From assembly GCA_021464415.1 (NCBI GenBank), contig CM038463.1, positions 113,924,790 to 113,988,789 of the forward strand: a stretch of DNA of 64,000 nucleotides. Reading direction: 5' to 3'. This DNA is from Lonicera japonica (taxonomy: Eukaryota; Streptophyta; Magnoliopsida; Dipsacales; Caprifoliaceae). Positions 24,050 through 35,964 of the stretch are shown one piece after another; positions within the stretch are counted from its first letter, which is position 1, and each line of letters opens with the position of its first letter. The notes beneath the pieces were generated by a model. It did no database searches. It worked only from the letters and a program-made list of their open reading frames with translations, and was not told the origin of the DNA. Made by a program: the position numbers and the translations under genes.

Positions 24050-27000
24050 TTATTGGTTGATAGTGGAAACACTATAGCCATTCAACGAAATAGGCAATTA
24101 ATAACCTATAATATATATATGACTATGATGATTAAATTATCATAAGAGCAAAGAACTGCTCAACCATTTTATTGCTAAAATGGTGTTTAAAGTCACATAC
24201 GCTCTATATGCACCCAAAACAACCTGAACTTTGTTAATGATATTCTTATCAACAATAATCATACAAAAATTAAATGTAAGAATGGAACAAAAATATATTT
24301 ATTTTATCTCTAAACAAGTGTGCAAAAAAGCGCATTTGAAAGAAACTTATGAGTCATTCTAGTGAAATGTACCCCACTAAGATAAGGATTGTCAAATCCT
24401 ATGATGTCACCAATAATGTACCGTGGGACATAAACTCATACAGGCATTGTCATGCTTACATAGTGCACATTGGTCATGATGATCCATGCGTTAAAGTACT
24501 TACAAGGATATCCTTTTTTTGAGTGACAAATAAATGGGACAAAAATTCAACACATTACAACGTGTTGATACTAGTAATGCTTAAAAGTAATTATTGATTT
24601 TTGAAATATTAAAAACCATATCCCCCTTTTCATTATGACTAATTGACCATGTCAAAGGAACGATACCCCATTTTTTAAAACCTGCCCTTTAGCAAAAATA
24701 GGATGAGACCTTCTTATGCTAAAGATACAAAATAAAATATACCATTCTTATAATATATATTTGTAGATAAATCCATCCAGAGTGCGGAACAATTCAAAGT
24801 ATTTTATGAATCTAGTGGATAATTCGACATTCTGATCATATGTCGAATAATTATCTACAAGAAATACTGCATTTACAAACCTCTTAACACATATTATATG
24901 CTTAAGTGCTCACCACCCTGATTATTATATCATGTCTATAAGACTCGATAAAACTAGAGAGTTTACATCAAAAATATTTGATGACATTGCATAAAATCGA
25001 AGTAAAAAATCCGGTTCTCCATGTGCATACGCAAAAAGGTCTTACAAATGTAACCATTAAAAAGATAAAGATGGTAAATAGGGCATTGGTTATGCGCACT
25101 ATATTGATTATATATGCCCGGAATTTATGCAATATTACACGCAACTTTACTTATTTATTTCAAAGTCCAATATTAGACAGCAATTATATGCATACCAGTT
25201 GGTAACTGGATATTAGCTTGATATTTTTTCGCATATGTGCCGATTGCGCCCCCACAGCGCACCAAACTGGGCTCGCTGAAACAATTAAGTATTAACGTTG
25301 GATATGAATTCTCAACGATAATCCGCTATTTAAAATTCTTATCAGGAGATCTCTTTACCGCTAAGAATTGTAAATTGTTACTTTGATGAGACAGTCTTCC
25401 CGTCGTTAGGGGGAGATAGAAAAAAAAAAATTTAAGGGAACAACAGGAATTATTGTGGTCCCCACTCTGTCTCATCTTGATCCCTACGCACATCACAATG
25501 TATAGTGAAGTGAAAAAGAATAATCGATCTTTAAAATGTAACAGATTCGATGCCTGATACATTTACTGATATCAACAAGTGATGAGATCAAACATACTAA
25601 CTGCAATATGCCTACAAGGTTGAAAGTCCTCAATAAGGGGCATAGTGTCACAGAAAGAGACATTGCAACCACACTTAGTGGAGGTGTGGTTGAGGCCGTG
25701 GCTCCTCAAAGAAAAAGAGTAAGGCCACTTAGTTCTACAAATACTCACACAAAAGAAGAGGTAGAGTAAGACATAAATTGATCAATTAATCATTACTATA
25801 AAAATTCATTTCATGAGATTATCTCTGATTATACTTATGTCCATGAATCAATACTGGGGGACGCCCCGAAGTTATAATAATTTCAGAGAATAAATAAATC
25901 TCAATGGGTTAAGAGATGGCATATGAGTTAATGGATGCATTAATGATACACTGTTGCTCAAAGAATCTAAGAGCACGATGATGTCGAACCTCGTTCTGTT
26001 GCAAAATGTCAACAAAGAAAAAAATTGGCCTAAATGAAAATAAGCAATCCAGACATAATTAGATTATTTGGCAAAGAAACAGGTATTTGGTCCAGTAGTG
26101 CTAATCGCGCCAAGTATAAAACCTGTAGGACATAAACAATTATTTGTCATAAAGCGTAAATGAGAAAAAAGAAGTTCTGAAGTAAAAGGCTCACCTTGTG
26201 GGGCAAGATTTTCCACAGACGCTCTAAAATTGCCTAAATGTTATGACGTTCTGCTACTTAGTTAGCTTGGTAGTTTCTGAAGGACCGAAAATGCAGCTCA
26301 TGGATATGGTTAGTACATATCTCTATGGGGATCTTGATTCAGATATATATATATATATATTTATATATGAAAGTGCCTGATGGCTTTACGTTACCTAAGT
26401 CAAGTGACTCTAAACCACGGAGTGCGGTTGCAATTATGTTAGCACATTCACTTTATGAATTAAAACAATCCGGACGGATATGGTATATCCGTCTAAGTGA
26501 CTACTCGATTGGGAAGGGATATAAGAACGATGAATTATGCCCATGCGTATTTATAAAGAAAACAAGTTTCGGATTCGCAATTATAACTGTATATGTCGAT
26601 GATATGAACATAATAAGTACTCTTGATGAAATAAGATAAATAACTAGCTATTTGAAATCCAAATTTGAGATAAATAATCTTGGGAAAGCTCAAATTTTGT
26701 TTAGATCTTAATCTAGAATATCGAGCTTGTGGAAAACTAATCCACTAGTTTGCGTACGTTCAAAAGATAATCAGAGAATTTAATCTGGACAAAACGCATT
26801 CTAATAGCACTCCCATGGTTAGTCGAAGTTTAGATCAAAGAAAAGATCAATTTTGTACAAAGTAAGATTATGAAAATATGTTGAGAGATGGGAGATGAAA
26901 CTTTCTATCTAAATGCAATATGCGCATTATTGCATTTAACACAACATACTCGACCAGACATAATATTCGCATTGAACTTGATAGCTAGATTTAGCTCAGC

Positions 27001-27303
27001 GCCAACGCAACATAATTGAACACCTAAAAGGAACCATTGGCTTTGGATTGTTCTTTCCCTACAGAGAGGAAAAAGTGTATACGACAGTAACATCTAAAGT
27101 AAATGATGATGCTAAAATGGCCACCCCTATATTGAAATCCCAAACAAAATCTTGATTGATTTTGTTGGTGTTGGGTATCTCTTTAGCCCACACAAAGCTC
27201 TAAGGAGAATATGGTAAACTTGTTCACCAAGTCTTTTTCTAAGGCCATATTTGAAAAGCATATGAAAAATATAAGGGTGCTTAGGCTTTTCCAACTCTCA
27301 TGA
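24050..27303 (+). pseudogene. Copia pol (protease, integrase, RT, RNase H), degenerate
   Basis: Fragments keep the Copia order in several frames. A protease-like LVDSGNT lies at about 24053-24073. Integrase-end motifs (HVHTQKGL, SGDLFTAK, FDETVFPSLGGD) lie between 25000 and 25430. A linker like GRPIGSK is near 25720. RT fragments at 26360-26640 include LYELKQSGRIWY and YVDD at 26592-26603. An RNase H tail with NLFTKSF ends at TGA 27303. Stops and frameshifts are dense, more so than in gag. It is non-functional. Confidence 0.87.
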
Positions 27304-27357
27304 TCAAAGTAATGATCAAGGGAAGATGTGAAATATGATGAAATTTTCACACATACA

Positions 27358-27790
27358 TTGTACTCTTTTCCTTAGATCAAAGTTTATTTTTTTCACTGGG
27401 TTTTGCTGCTTGTTTAGGTTTTTAAAAAGACAACCATACATGCATAAGTTTTTCAAATTCCTTGATTAATGTAAATATCAGGGGGAGGTGTAGACTTAAG
27501 GGGGAGTCTAACATCTATATGACGTTACGTTATACTCTTTTCTTTAAACCAAGGTTTATTTTTTTTACTGGATTTTGTTACTTGCCAAGGTTTTTAATGA
27601 GGTAACAATATGTGCAAATTCTATTGATCAAAATAAGGATCAAGTGGAAGTATAGACTCAACGGAGGAAGTCTATCATAATTGTCATAATGTTGTACTCT
27701 TTTTCCTTCGATCAAGATTATTTTTTCACACAAGGTTTTTATTATTTGACAAGATTTTAATGAGACAACAAGGCATATACGATTTTATCT
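27358..27790. repeat. Three diverged tandem units before the 3' LTR
   Basis: Units starting TTGTACTCTTTTCC (27358), TTATACTCTTTTC (about 27530) and TTGTACTCTTTTTCC (about 27692) are spaced 160-172 bp. Each contains a GATCAAAG/TTTATTTTTT core and an AATGAG(G/A)(T/C)AACAA-like tail. They lie between pol and the polypurine tract. Confidence 0.75.
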
Positions 27791-27800
27791 CTGATTCAGC

Positions 27801-27811
27801 ACAAGTGAGAG
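27801..27811 (+). promoter_or_regulatory. Polypurine-tract-like sequence
   Basis: ACAAGTGAGAG directly abuts the 3' LTR. It resembles the CAAGTGGGAGA tract that primes plus-strand synthesis in plant Copia elements. Confidence 0.55.
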
Positions 27812-27995
27812 TGTTAAAGGAAATTACACGTAGTGTGCTATCGTCAAGATATAATATGTATTAGGGTTTTTATTGTGTAAATTATGTATTATGAGTCGTA
27901 TTAGGTTTCCTTATAAACCCTATGTACTATTATATTTATGTCATATTTAAAGGACTTATCTAATGAAAAGACTTAGTCGAGTTATTCCTACAACA
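27812..27995 (+). repeat. 3' LTR of the Copia element
   Basis: 184 bp, TG to CA, paired with 11794-11977 and followed by the duplicated target ATTTT. It matches the 5' LTR throughout, most strongly in the last 60 bp. Confidence 0.92.
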
Positions 27996-29381
27996 ATTTT
28001 TATTTTTATTTTGTTCTATTACGAAAAGAAAACGACGGAACAAAGAATTCATCAAATTTGCGGTCTTCGCCGGCAGTAATGACTACTGAGGGTGATTCCA
28101 AATTCAAATACATCTTCAGAGGTTGCCCTAGACTGAGGGCACACAAATAGTGTTTGAATGAGCTTTTTTTTAAGTATTTACTTGCTTTTACTGAGAAAAA
28201 CCTATATTGCATACTCCTTCCATTCCAGTTTAACCAATATTGCTTATTATTATTTATATTGCATTTTTTTTTAAATCAAACACACTAATTGAAACATTGT
28301 GGAATAGGCTAAACCTCTCTTTATATCTTTTTAAGCGAGGGCTAAAGTAACCCTTAATAATATTGTTAGTATCCCTATTAAAGAGATTAAATTCATTATG
28401 TAAGGAATGATTATGAAAAGAGGAAGAAGCCGAGCTTCAAAAAAACCCCCGATCCATCGTACTGGAGCAATTCGAGAAGAACGATTAGTCATATTCTATC
28501 CTTTCTACAATGCCCATAAACGAAGTGCTTCATTTCAGATTAATTCGTTCTTTGCTGCAACCCCTCAGTGAAAAACTGTAACACGCCCGGATGAATTCCC
28601 AGATGCATATTTGGTTCTCATCCTTCAGATACTAGGAGTGTAACGAGAGTGAACTTTGCCTTTTGGAAAAACACCAAACTTATTAAGAGTCCAATTCTGT
28701 GGAAGGTATTGTGAACTTTCTTATACCCTTTCATTTTCATTTAAAAGAATTACGCTCAATTTTCCACTTGTGTAATGCCAACGTCTTAGAAAGAGGAGCT
28801 GTTTGGAACTCAGTTCTGAACTTCGGAACTCGAATCAGAGCAAACAGTAAACGCACAAGCTAAATTTTTGTTCCAATTTCAATTCCAATTAGTAGTAATT
28901 TGCCATGTTATCGACCTAATGATAATGACTTCCGAGATATTGTTTCACCAATATCAGGACATATATTTTAATCAGTTTTCTGATCACCAAAAAAGAAAAA
29001 AAAAAATCAGTTTTCTGATTTAGGGTTGTTCCACTTGGTTCAAAGCAATTAAAAGTACACCATAAAGATGTTTCAGATTCTCTACAATTAACACACGTGG
29101 GACTGGCACTGTAATTTCAGTTTTGGTACACAATATTATCCTTCTAACACAAAAACAGAAAGTTACACAAGTCAATTGAAAAGTACAAGTTCAAACATAA
29201 ATGGATCTGCTCCAGCAAAGACTGCAAGTATAAGGCAGAGAACAGCTTTTCAGTCATGGTTTCACACACAGTAATGACATACATAGAAGAACATCATTGA
29301 AACATAGAAAACAATGACAACACACACGTCAAGTTTCACTATAAACTGGGTAGAGATTCTCTACAATTTACCTCCTCCAGC
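27996..29381. other. Intergenic region between the Copia element and HSA32
   Basis: Holds the presumed 3'UTR side of HSA32 (just below 29382). A 54-codon ORF at 28407-28571 is listed separately. Otherwise AT-rich without recognised structure. Confidence 0.5.
28407..28571 (+). other. 54-residue ORF of unknown status
   Basis: ATG 28407 to TGA 28571 reads [15 protein letters not shown] and ends ASFQINSFFAATPQ. The local composition is less AT-biased than its surroundings and the frame has a plausible protein composition. I cannot place it in a family. It could be a fragment of an inserted gene or organelle DNA, or chance. Confidence 0.15.
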
Positions 29382-31883
29382 TCAGAACAGATAATATGAA
29401 GAACCGAGAATTGAGGTGTGATTTTTACCCAGGTTGCGCCCACGAAGACACTCCAGGTCCATCACTTGAGAATGATCCACAAAGAGGTTCACCTATAAAT
29501 ACAACTTCATTATCCACATCTCGTATGAAAATGGACTAGATTAATGCCTCTAACGGAATAAAATGTTGAATGGAAAAGCAAAAGATATACCCTTGGACCA
29601 TATCGTTGGATGAACCACTCCGAGGTTTTGTCATTCGATGCTTCAAACATAGTCTTCTCGAGTCCTAGACGCCCTATAACCTTCGCAATAATGTCTGTTC
29701 TTAGGGAATCAGCATGTTTGCAAACATCGTCAGCATCGATCATTATCATGTCTGCTCCAGCTTCTAAGCATCTCTCAGCCCTTCTGATCAAAAGATCCAC
29801 ATCTTCCACAAGATCTGTGGGAGGAAAGGTACGACTTAAGCTCGGTATTCCAGACACTAAGAAACCCAATCAAGAAATCACCATGTTCCCACAGGCACAT
29901 TTGTAGTCTTTGCTAATAGTTACCTATTTACTTTTATCTCCATGGTACTACATGCACATTTGTTTATGCATTTACCTATTTTAACGCGATATGTTCCTTT
30001 TTCATTTCACCTTCACATTTGGACATCAAGTAAATATCATCTAGCAAAGAAAATGTGCAAAATTATTTATGTAACTCAAGGTTATCCACACCCCAAAGTG
30101 CACCTATTCCAAAGGGTACATAAGAGATAAGACCCTCCGATCCATAAGCACCGGGATACATTGTCTAAGGTGGTCGCAAGAGAATTCAATTTCACAAGTA
30201 AAACAGTATCTCAATAGCATATCTCAAATGCATGAGAAGAAAGCAACTCAAACACTTGAGTAATAAGAAAAGCAATCCGCATACCAGAAGTTCGAGGAGC
30301 TGGAACCACATAAGCCCCATATGCTCTATCACCCTCTGAAGGAGTATCAGACTTGTTAATCTTCACAGCAAACTGAGGCTTGACTTTCAGACCGCCACTC
30401 TTAATCAACCGCACAAATCTCAAGAGAGTTTCATCAGGAACCCCGAGTGACCCCACGTTTATCTCAATCGTATCAAACCCCAACTGCCTACATTCCTGAG
30501 AAACACATTGCGAACAACTGCATTAGGGGCTTAGGGCCAAGATTTTCAATGAATGTTTGCAAGAAAAACCTTAACCGTGTTTTATATGCAACCGACCCCA
30601 GTGAGTAAAGGCTTTCGCTAAGTTGTTAAGTCAGTGCTTTTATTTCACTCACCTCTATGTATTCTTTGAAAGCAGATGGACCTTTGTGAATCAAATGTTC
30701 AGCCCAGTCGCCCGTGCAAACATACACATTGTGTTTATGAGCCATGTCAGTCACCTCTTTGATGTAAGACTTTGGCATCAAACTGTGAGAGCCTCCAGCA
30801 AACTTCAGCCCGTCAACAAACTGTCCCATCGACTCAAAAGTATCCTATAAAGCATAAAGACTATTTCTTTAAAAAAAAATAAGACAACATTTGGAAAACC
30901 AATCAACCATTCTGCAACTACTTCAATGTAAAAATCTAAGATATGCTAGATTATTTAAATCCCTCAAATTGACAAACAAATGAATATATTTTTAACAAGT
31001 TGGTTTGCTTAAGCATTACCTCTGACATATGATAAAAGAAGAAGGAAGTAATAGACAAGCACTATATTTTCATTTAAGCTGAGTGCTCTATGTTCTATTC
31101 AGAAAGTCTCCTTGATGAATTGACATGCTTGTAAAGCTTAAACTTATGAGAAACAGACTTATAGACCGAAGTTACAGTAGTTTTAAGAATTGCAAAAATT
31201 ATGTCATTTTGTGGACAAAAAGCTAAAAGAGTAGAACTGATCTAAACTATTGGTGTTAAAACAAAATTGCCAGGCTCCAGTGAAAAATGTCAGAAAATAT
31301 GCAACAATGTTATATATAATTCAGAAGAGCAAAGTAGGTTGGTTTTAGGATAGGCTAATAAGAAAGATTTAAAGTTGAATAGCTAGCTTCCTCATATGCT
31401 CTCACTAGATATACCAATTCGTGATGCAGCAAACAGAGTATGGCCGAACAGAGTGCAATGCCAAATGTACTGCTACTGTCTTTGCAGAATAATAGTAGGG
31501 ATGAGCAAAAATACAAGGCGTTGATTTGTCAATGTAATAAGATTCTATATTTCACAACTTTTTATTTTCTACTAAAGCCACATCCAAATACTAATTATGT
31601 CTAATCGGTTACGTTTTATAATTTTTTCAATTTCCATTTCAATTAATTAGATTGAACATTTAGGTCCGCATTAGAGAATTAAGAAATCAGACGGTTCCTT
31701 GATCCAAAATTTCTAATTTTAAAGTCGACGAGAGAGAATCATACGAGGAAATTGAAGAATCAAAGCTAGAAATACATTTCAGAAGGTTGACAGTATTGTT
31801 GAATAAACAGAAATAAAGAATACATATAATTAAAGCGGATCGTAAACGGAATTATCAGAATATATACGTACATGCATAAATAA

Positions 31884-31921
<38 letters not shown>

Positions 31922-32042
31922 TGACCTGAAGAAGGTTGTGGGATAAGAGAGTGTAATGAGGGCCCCTCATCTCAGTAACACCGTACCTCCGGGGTTTCTC
32001 CGGACGGTCTTCGTCTTCGCAAAAGCTCTTCCATCTATACAT
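29382..32042 (-). CDS. HSA32: HSA32, heat-stress-associated 32 kDa protein (phosphosulfolactate-synthase-like)
   Basis: Five exons on the minus strand: 32042-31926, 30844-30653, 30495-30285, 29814-29591 and 29492-29382. All have GT-AG junctions and together give 284 residues, close to the usual length of about 286. The start MYRWKSFCEDEDRPEKPRRYG and blocks such as TEMRGPHYTLLSHNLLQ, GQFVDGLKFAGGSHSL, TGDWAEHL, DTIEINVGSLGVPDETL, AGADMIMIDADDVC and VNLFVDHSQVMDLE identify the family. It has a TIM-barrel fold related to archaeal phosphosulfolactate synthase. In Arabidopsis and rice HSA32 is heat-induced and needed for long-term acquired thermotolerance; its enzymatic role in plants is unsettled. 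No transit peptide is seen. A heat-shock-element-like site lies upstream. No breaks, so it looks functional. Confidence 0.96.
31886..31920. repeat. (TA)n(GA)n microsatellite beside the HSA32 intron 1 donor
   Basis: About 10 TA units run into about 8 GA units on the plus strand and end within a few bases of the exon 1 donor (GT at 31924-31925). In the transcript it is a TC/TA tract right after the splice site. Confidence 0.9.
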
Positions 32043-33516
32043 TTCTATTTCACCTGAGCCGAGCAGAGCTGAACTGAGCTGAGCTGAGAAGAATCACCAC
32101 TCCAAATCTAGAGACAAACAGAGAAAAATAGGGGCACTTTCTCGTTTATGATCATCGTTGAGTACGTAAAACGATCTCTACAATTTTTGGGTGAACTCTC
32201 GCGAACGTTTCGGTTGTTTCCAGAAACTCTCTCTATTCTCCCCATCTTTAATTTAACATCAGGATTATCATTCAGACACGTGTAACAATTCTAAAAATTA
32301 TCTTACTTTCTTTCTAAAAAAGTTTTAACACATTCCACAAACAAATCATTCTCTCTTTTAATAAAAATCTTTTTTTTTACAAAAAAAGAAAAAAAACATT
32401 GGTTAAAAGACACTCAGTACAGTCACTTAGTAATCCAAAAATTAACATTTTTAACTCTTAGGGTATGTTTAGTTTGAGTTTTGAGAATAGAATGAGTATA
32501 AAATTGGCATACTTGATTCTTGAAAAAAAAAAATCCTAACATCTAAGATACCATGCCGATGTTTGGTTCAACCGAAAATGGGAATGGAATAAAGCATCAA
32601 TTACAAAAATATTCTTCTTTTTATAAGATGAAAATATATCTCCTACAAAAATTACAATTTTTGTAATTAAAAAAAATTACAACAGGAAAAAAGAAAAGAA
32701 AAAAGTTTCAAATTTATTTTTTTTCATTTTTGTGCAGTAGTGTAACTAAAAAAAAAAGTTCCAAATAATATTTTCATACACGGATGGAAAAAGAATTATT
32801 TGTTCATAAAGAAGAGAGTTATTTTAATCCTAACATAAAAAATTAAAAAAAATATCCATTGGTAATGGTTTATTCTTTATGATTTAAATGAGAGAACTTG
32901 GAGGGGAAGGTTTGTTCCTGGAATCATTTATTCCAGACTTAAAACTTGAACCAAAGGCATGAATCATTTCGGAATAAAATTTAGCATTTTCGGAATAGTT
33001 TAAATCTTGAACCAAACGAGCCATTAAGGTCTAGTACAAAACAAAAAACAAAAAGACACAAAAGCCACAATTAACTAGTCAGAATGTTCAATGAACCAAA
33101 TGCTATTTTTTTAGAGCTACATATTTGAGGATTTTTGATGTTTTAAGATTTACTGATGGATTATCATTTTACGACTGAAATTTTATTTTTTAGGATTCAT
33201 TTGATATCGATATAGAAAAAACAAGTATTGACTTTTTTGAAAAATTCGAAATTAAGTTAAGTGAAATGTGTTGTTTTTTTTTTTTTTTTTTTTCATGAAA
33301 AAAATATCTTTGATTATTGAGTAAGAGAAAAAATTTACAAAAAATTATAAAAGATGAAAAACAACTGCTAATAAAAATGACTACGAAATGGAAAGCATAT
33401 CATTACATGACTCAACTTCTCACCTAAATCAAGTGTTTTTTTATTTTATTTTTTTATGTTATCAAACAGAGTTTTAGTGTTATATATGTGGCAATATTTG
33501 TTTCTAATTAGATTTT
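32043..33516. other. HSA32 upstream region and a probable MITE
   Basis: The first 250 bp hold the HSA32 leader and promoter. From about 32462 (GGGTATGTTTAGTTTGAG) to about 33024 (TTGAACCAAACGAGCC) the ends are imperfect inverted repeats of a Harbinger/hAT-type MITE. The target duplication is unclear. The rest is AT-rich. Confidence 0.45.
32218..32225 (-). promoter_or_regulatory. Heat-shock element upstream of HSA32
   Basis: TTCCAGAA is a canonical inverted pair of heat-shock boxes (TTCnnGAA). Further GAA and TTC half-sites lie at 32203-32205 and 32209-32211. The site is about 180 bp upstream of the HSA32 start codon. Binding by heat-shock factors is inferred from the known heat induction of this gene family. 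Confidence 0.5.
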
Positions 33517-34390
33517 TTGGGGACGGATTAATTTGACTTAGAAGTTTGGAGTCCCTTGCAACTTTAACCCTGATTTTTCAATTTTAGCAATATCAATCCT
33601 AAAGTATTTTTAATTATACAATATTAACCCTCCGACCACTTCCATTAGATAACTCTTAAAATAGGTTTATGTGGGTAACTGACATGGATTGACATGAACA
33701 AATAAATTAACAATTTTGACCCTGAAGTTTGAGGTATTTTACAACTTTAATCAAGATGTTTCAATTTTTGTAGTTTCAACCATGAGTTTCATATTGACAA
33801 AAAATTAGATTTTGTTTCATGTATGGCTGAGAATGATAAGCAACAATAATTATTGTTAATTTGTGTGATGTGGTCCATAAAAATAAACAAGAGAAATTCA
33901 TTAACCATAATTTGACCAATTCATTTCATTTGAAGCCAGAGACACTAAATTTTGAAGCATATTTTGAAGCCTAATTTTATGAAAAAAAAATTCACAAACT
34001 CTAATTGAATGTTAATTTGGGTTAATTTGCTCAAAATGCAAGAGTTATATGCAACCAAAACCTTCATTTGTCTACATCAACTCAAAACAAACCTCTGTTA
34101 AGAGCTTCGAAACAAAACTGAAACAAAAGCGAACGCAGAATCATCATTGCATATACTAAAGAAACTTTGTGGTTGACATTACTAAAATTGAAACATCAAG
34201 GTTAAAGTTACAAAATATCCTAAACTTCAGGGTCGGAATTGTCAATCATTTTACATTAATCCACGTGAAGTGGACACGAGTTGACAATGCATAAATAAAT
34301 ATATTTTAGGATTGACATTGCAAAAATTAGAAAATTAGGATTAAAGTTGCCATGGATTCCAAACTTCAGGGTGATATTTGTAAATTTTCC
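33517..34390. mobile_element. Foldback element with inverted arms of over 200 bp
   Basis: The left arm (about 33540-33790) is complementary to the right arm (about 34180-34390). Paired blocks include AAGTTTGGA, AACTTTAA(C/T)CCTGA and ACCCTGAAGTTT. The 8-mer TAGATTTT flanks both ends (33509-33516, 34391-34398). Long terminal repeats with an 8-9 bp duplication suggest a non-autonomous Mutator-like element. The 390-bp centre is non-coding. Confidence 0.65.
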
Positions 34391-35221
34391 TAGATTTTAC
34401 TTTAAAGAGAGAACTTCAAGTGGAGTTCGAAAAAAATATTTATGAAGGGGGCTGTTTAGCTATGGTACACTTCCAAGAAAGCTTCTTTTTGTTTTTGGTA
34501 GGAGGGCGTAGCGGAAAGGAACGGGGTTTCCACGAGTCAAAACATAAATGAGCGGATAAAACTTGCCCTCTTTACCAACTTTACTACATCCGAGTGTAAA
34601 AAGAGAATTCGATAATTGAACGCTTTTCCTCTACAGCTGGGTGAAAAGCAAAATTATGTGTGTATTGATAACCTCCCTCAAAAAACTAGTCCCATATTAG
34701 AAAATTGCTTTATGCCCCAATTATCCAACTGTTAAATTTGTTTTTGAATTATCCATTTGGAATATAGGGTTATAGCTCAAATTTTCAAAGCATAAAATTT
34801 GGTGCAACACAAAAATAGAAGCAATGGTGAGTGCAACGCAACTAAAGAAGAATAATGATAACCTATACATACTCGCAAGGGGTTAACGAAAACACATAAA
34901 TTTTTCTCAATCACCTTATAGTTATTGAATCTCCATTTGATAAAAAAAAATTGCACATGCATGATCGCCACCCAAATATTTATGCCAACAATTAGATTTA
35001 TGCATTATAAATCTCAAGATATTGTCATAAACAACTACTAAAATAACATCTGCCTTATCAAACACAGTATAATATAAAATACTTCTACCACTTGCCTAGA
35101 TTTGTCCTCGTGTCATATCATATCCTCATGCTAAATGCAAATAGAGTGAATAGGTTTAAATGCAAACATGGTAGCCAATTGAGGATTCAATTCTTTTTCC
35201 CAAACAAATCACCCCCCCCCC

Positions 35222-35264
<43 letters not shown>

Positions 35265-35433
35265 GTCTTAAAAGTAATATTTTTGCAGGCAAAGTTAAAA
35301 AATCTGAACTGTTTGGCAAGCTAAACATAAACTAATTTGAACCATCCAATCGAAAATTAAAGGTTAAGATGAAAAAGTGATTTTTACCACTTTAGAGGAA
35401 CCCTCACCCTACACGAAAATTGAAAAATGAAGT
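34391..35433. other. Intergenic region
   Basis: AT-rich sequence with a C-run/CT microsatellite at 35212-35260. No supported gene. Confidence 0.5.
35212..35260. repeat. C13 run followed by (CT)n microsatellite
   Basis: Thirteen C residues lead into TCTT and then about 16 CT units. Confidence 0.92.
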
Positions 35434-35721
35434 TTAGATAGTAATCTCAAAGACTCTGAAGTCCCAGTTAGCATAAAGCTTGTCTGGACCATCAACACCA
35501 AGGTCATAAGTAGCTTTGCTAAAAGATACAAAATAACATGCAAGTGAAGTGAATATATAACTTTGGAATCAACAAAATTTTGAAAGCACATGCCAAGTTG
35601 TGAGTTGGCCATTGATAGATAGATAGATCAAACAACAAATACCACAAAGCCTTGCTTACCCTTGCTGGTGAGGCGAGGTGATACCCTGCTTTACTTGTGC
35701 TCCCATGAAAGGAATCCATCC
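35434..35721 (-). CDS. Small two-exon coding remnant, unrecognised, 3' end of a gene
   Basis: Minus-strand exons 35721-35660 and 35518-35434 join through a clean donor (AGG/GTAAGC) and acceptor (TTTTAG). Together they read GWIPFMGAQVKQG, then HQQGKATYDLGVDG and NWDFRVFEITI, then stop: 48 residues with no interruption. An acceptor-like TTTGTAG lies directly before the first exon, so upstream exons are expected. I see no good coding exon in the 240 bp before the DUF1218 gene starts on the other strand. It may be the tail of a truncated gene or a pseudogene. The longer unspliced ORFs overlapping it are intron read-through. Protein family not recognised. Confidence 0.4.
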
Positions 35722-35964
35722 CTACAAAGCAGAAACAAAAAATAAAAGGTAGAAGAATAAAGAAAACTTTGAAGACAAAAGAAGCCTTTTCTTCTCATGC
35801 CTACAGCTAATCCAATCCTTCTCATATGGTAATAGTAGGCAATCTTCTCCCTTTATTCAGATTCCCACTTTCACCTCATTTAAAACTAGAGTTAAGACCA
35901 GTCATGTCTTGCCTACAACATTAACCCATCTCCTCCTATACATGCTCTCTAGATTTTGGTGGAA

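Larger units (their letters stand above)
11794..27995 (+). mobile_element. Complete but dead Copia LTR retrotransposon, split by a Helitron
   Basis: LTRs of 184 bp begin TGTTAAA and end CAACA. The 5-bp target duplication ATTTT (11789-11793 and 27996-28000) shows that this is one insertion. Without the nested Helitron the element is about 7.07 kb. Internal order on the plus strand is leader, gag with a CCHC knuckle, protease, integrase, reverse transcriptase (YVDD) and RNase H. That order defines Copia. All coding parts carry many stops. By eye the LTRs differ at about 15 of 184 sites, so it is not recent. Confidence 0.93.

Noticed and set aside
29610..29906. 98-residue plus-strand ORF
   Set aside because: Antisense of HSA32 exon 4; the minus strand has conserved family blocks and splice sites.
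35409..35719. Two overlapping unspliced minus-strand ORFs (MDSFHGS..., MANSQLG...)
   Set aside because: They read through the intron between two exons that make a better spliced frame (35721-35660 and 35518-35434).
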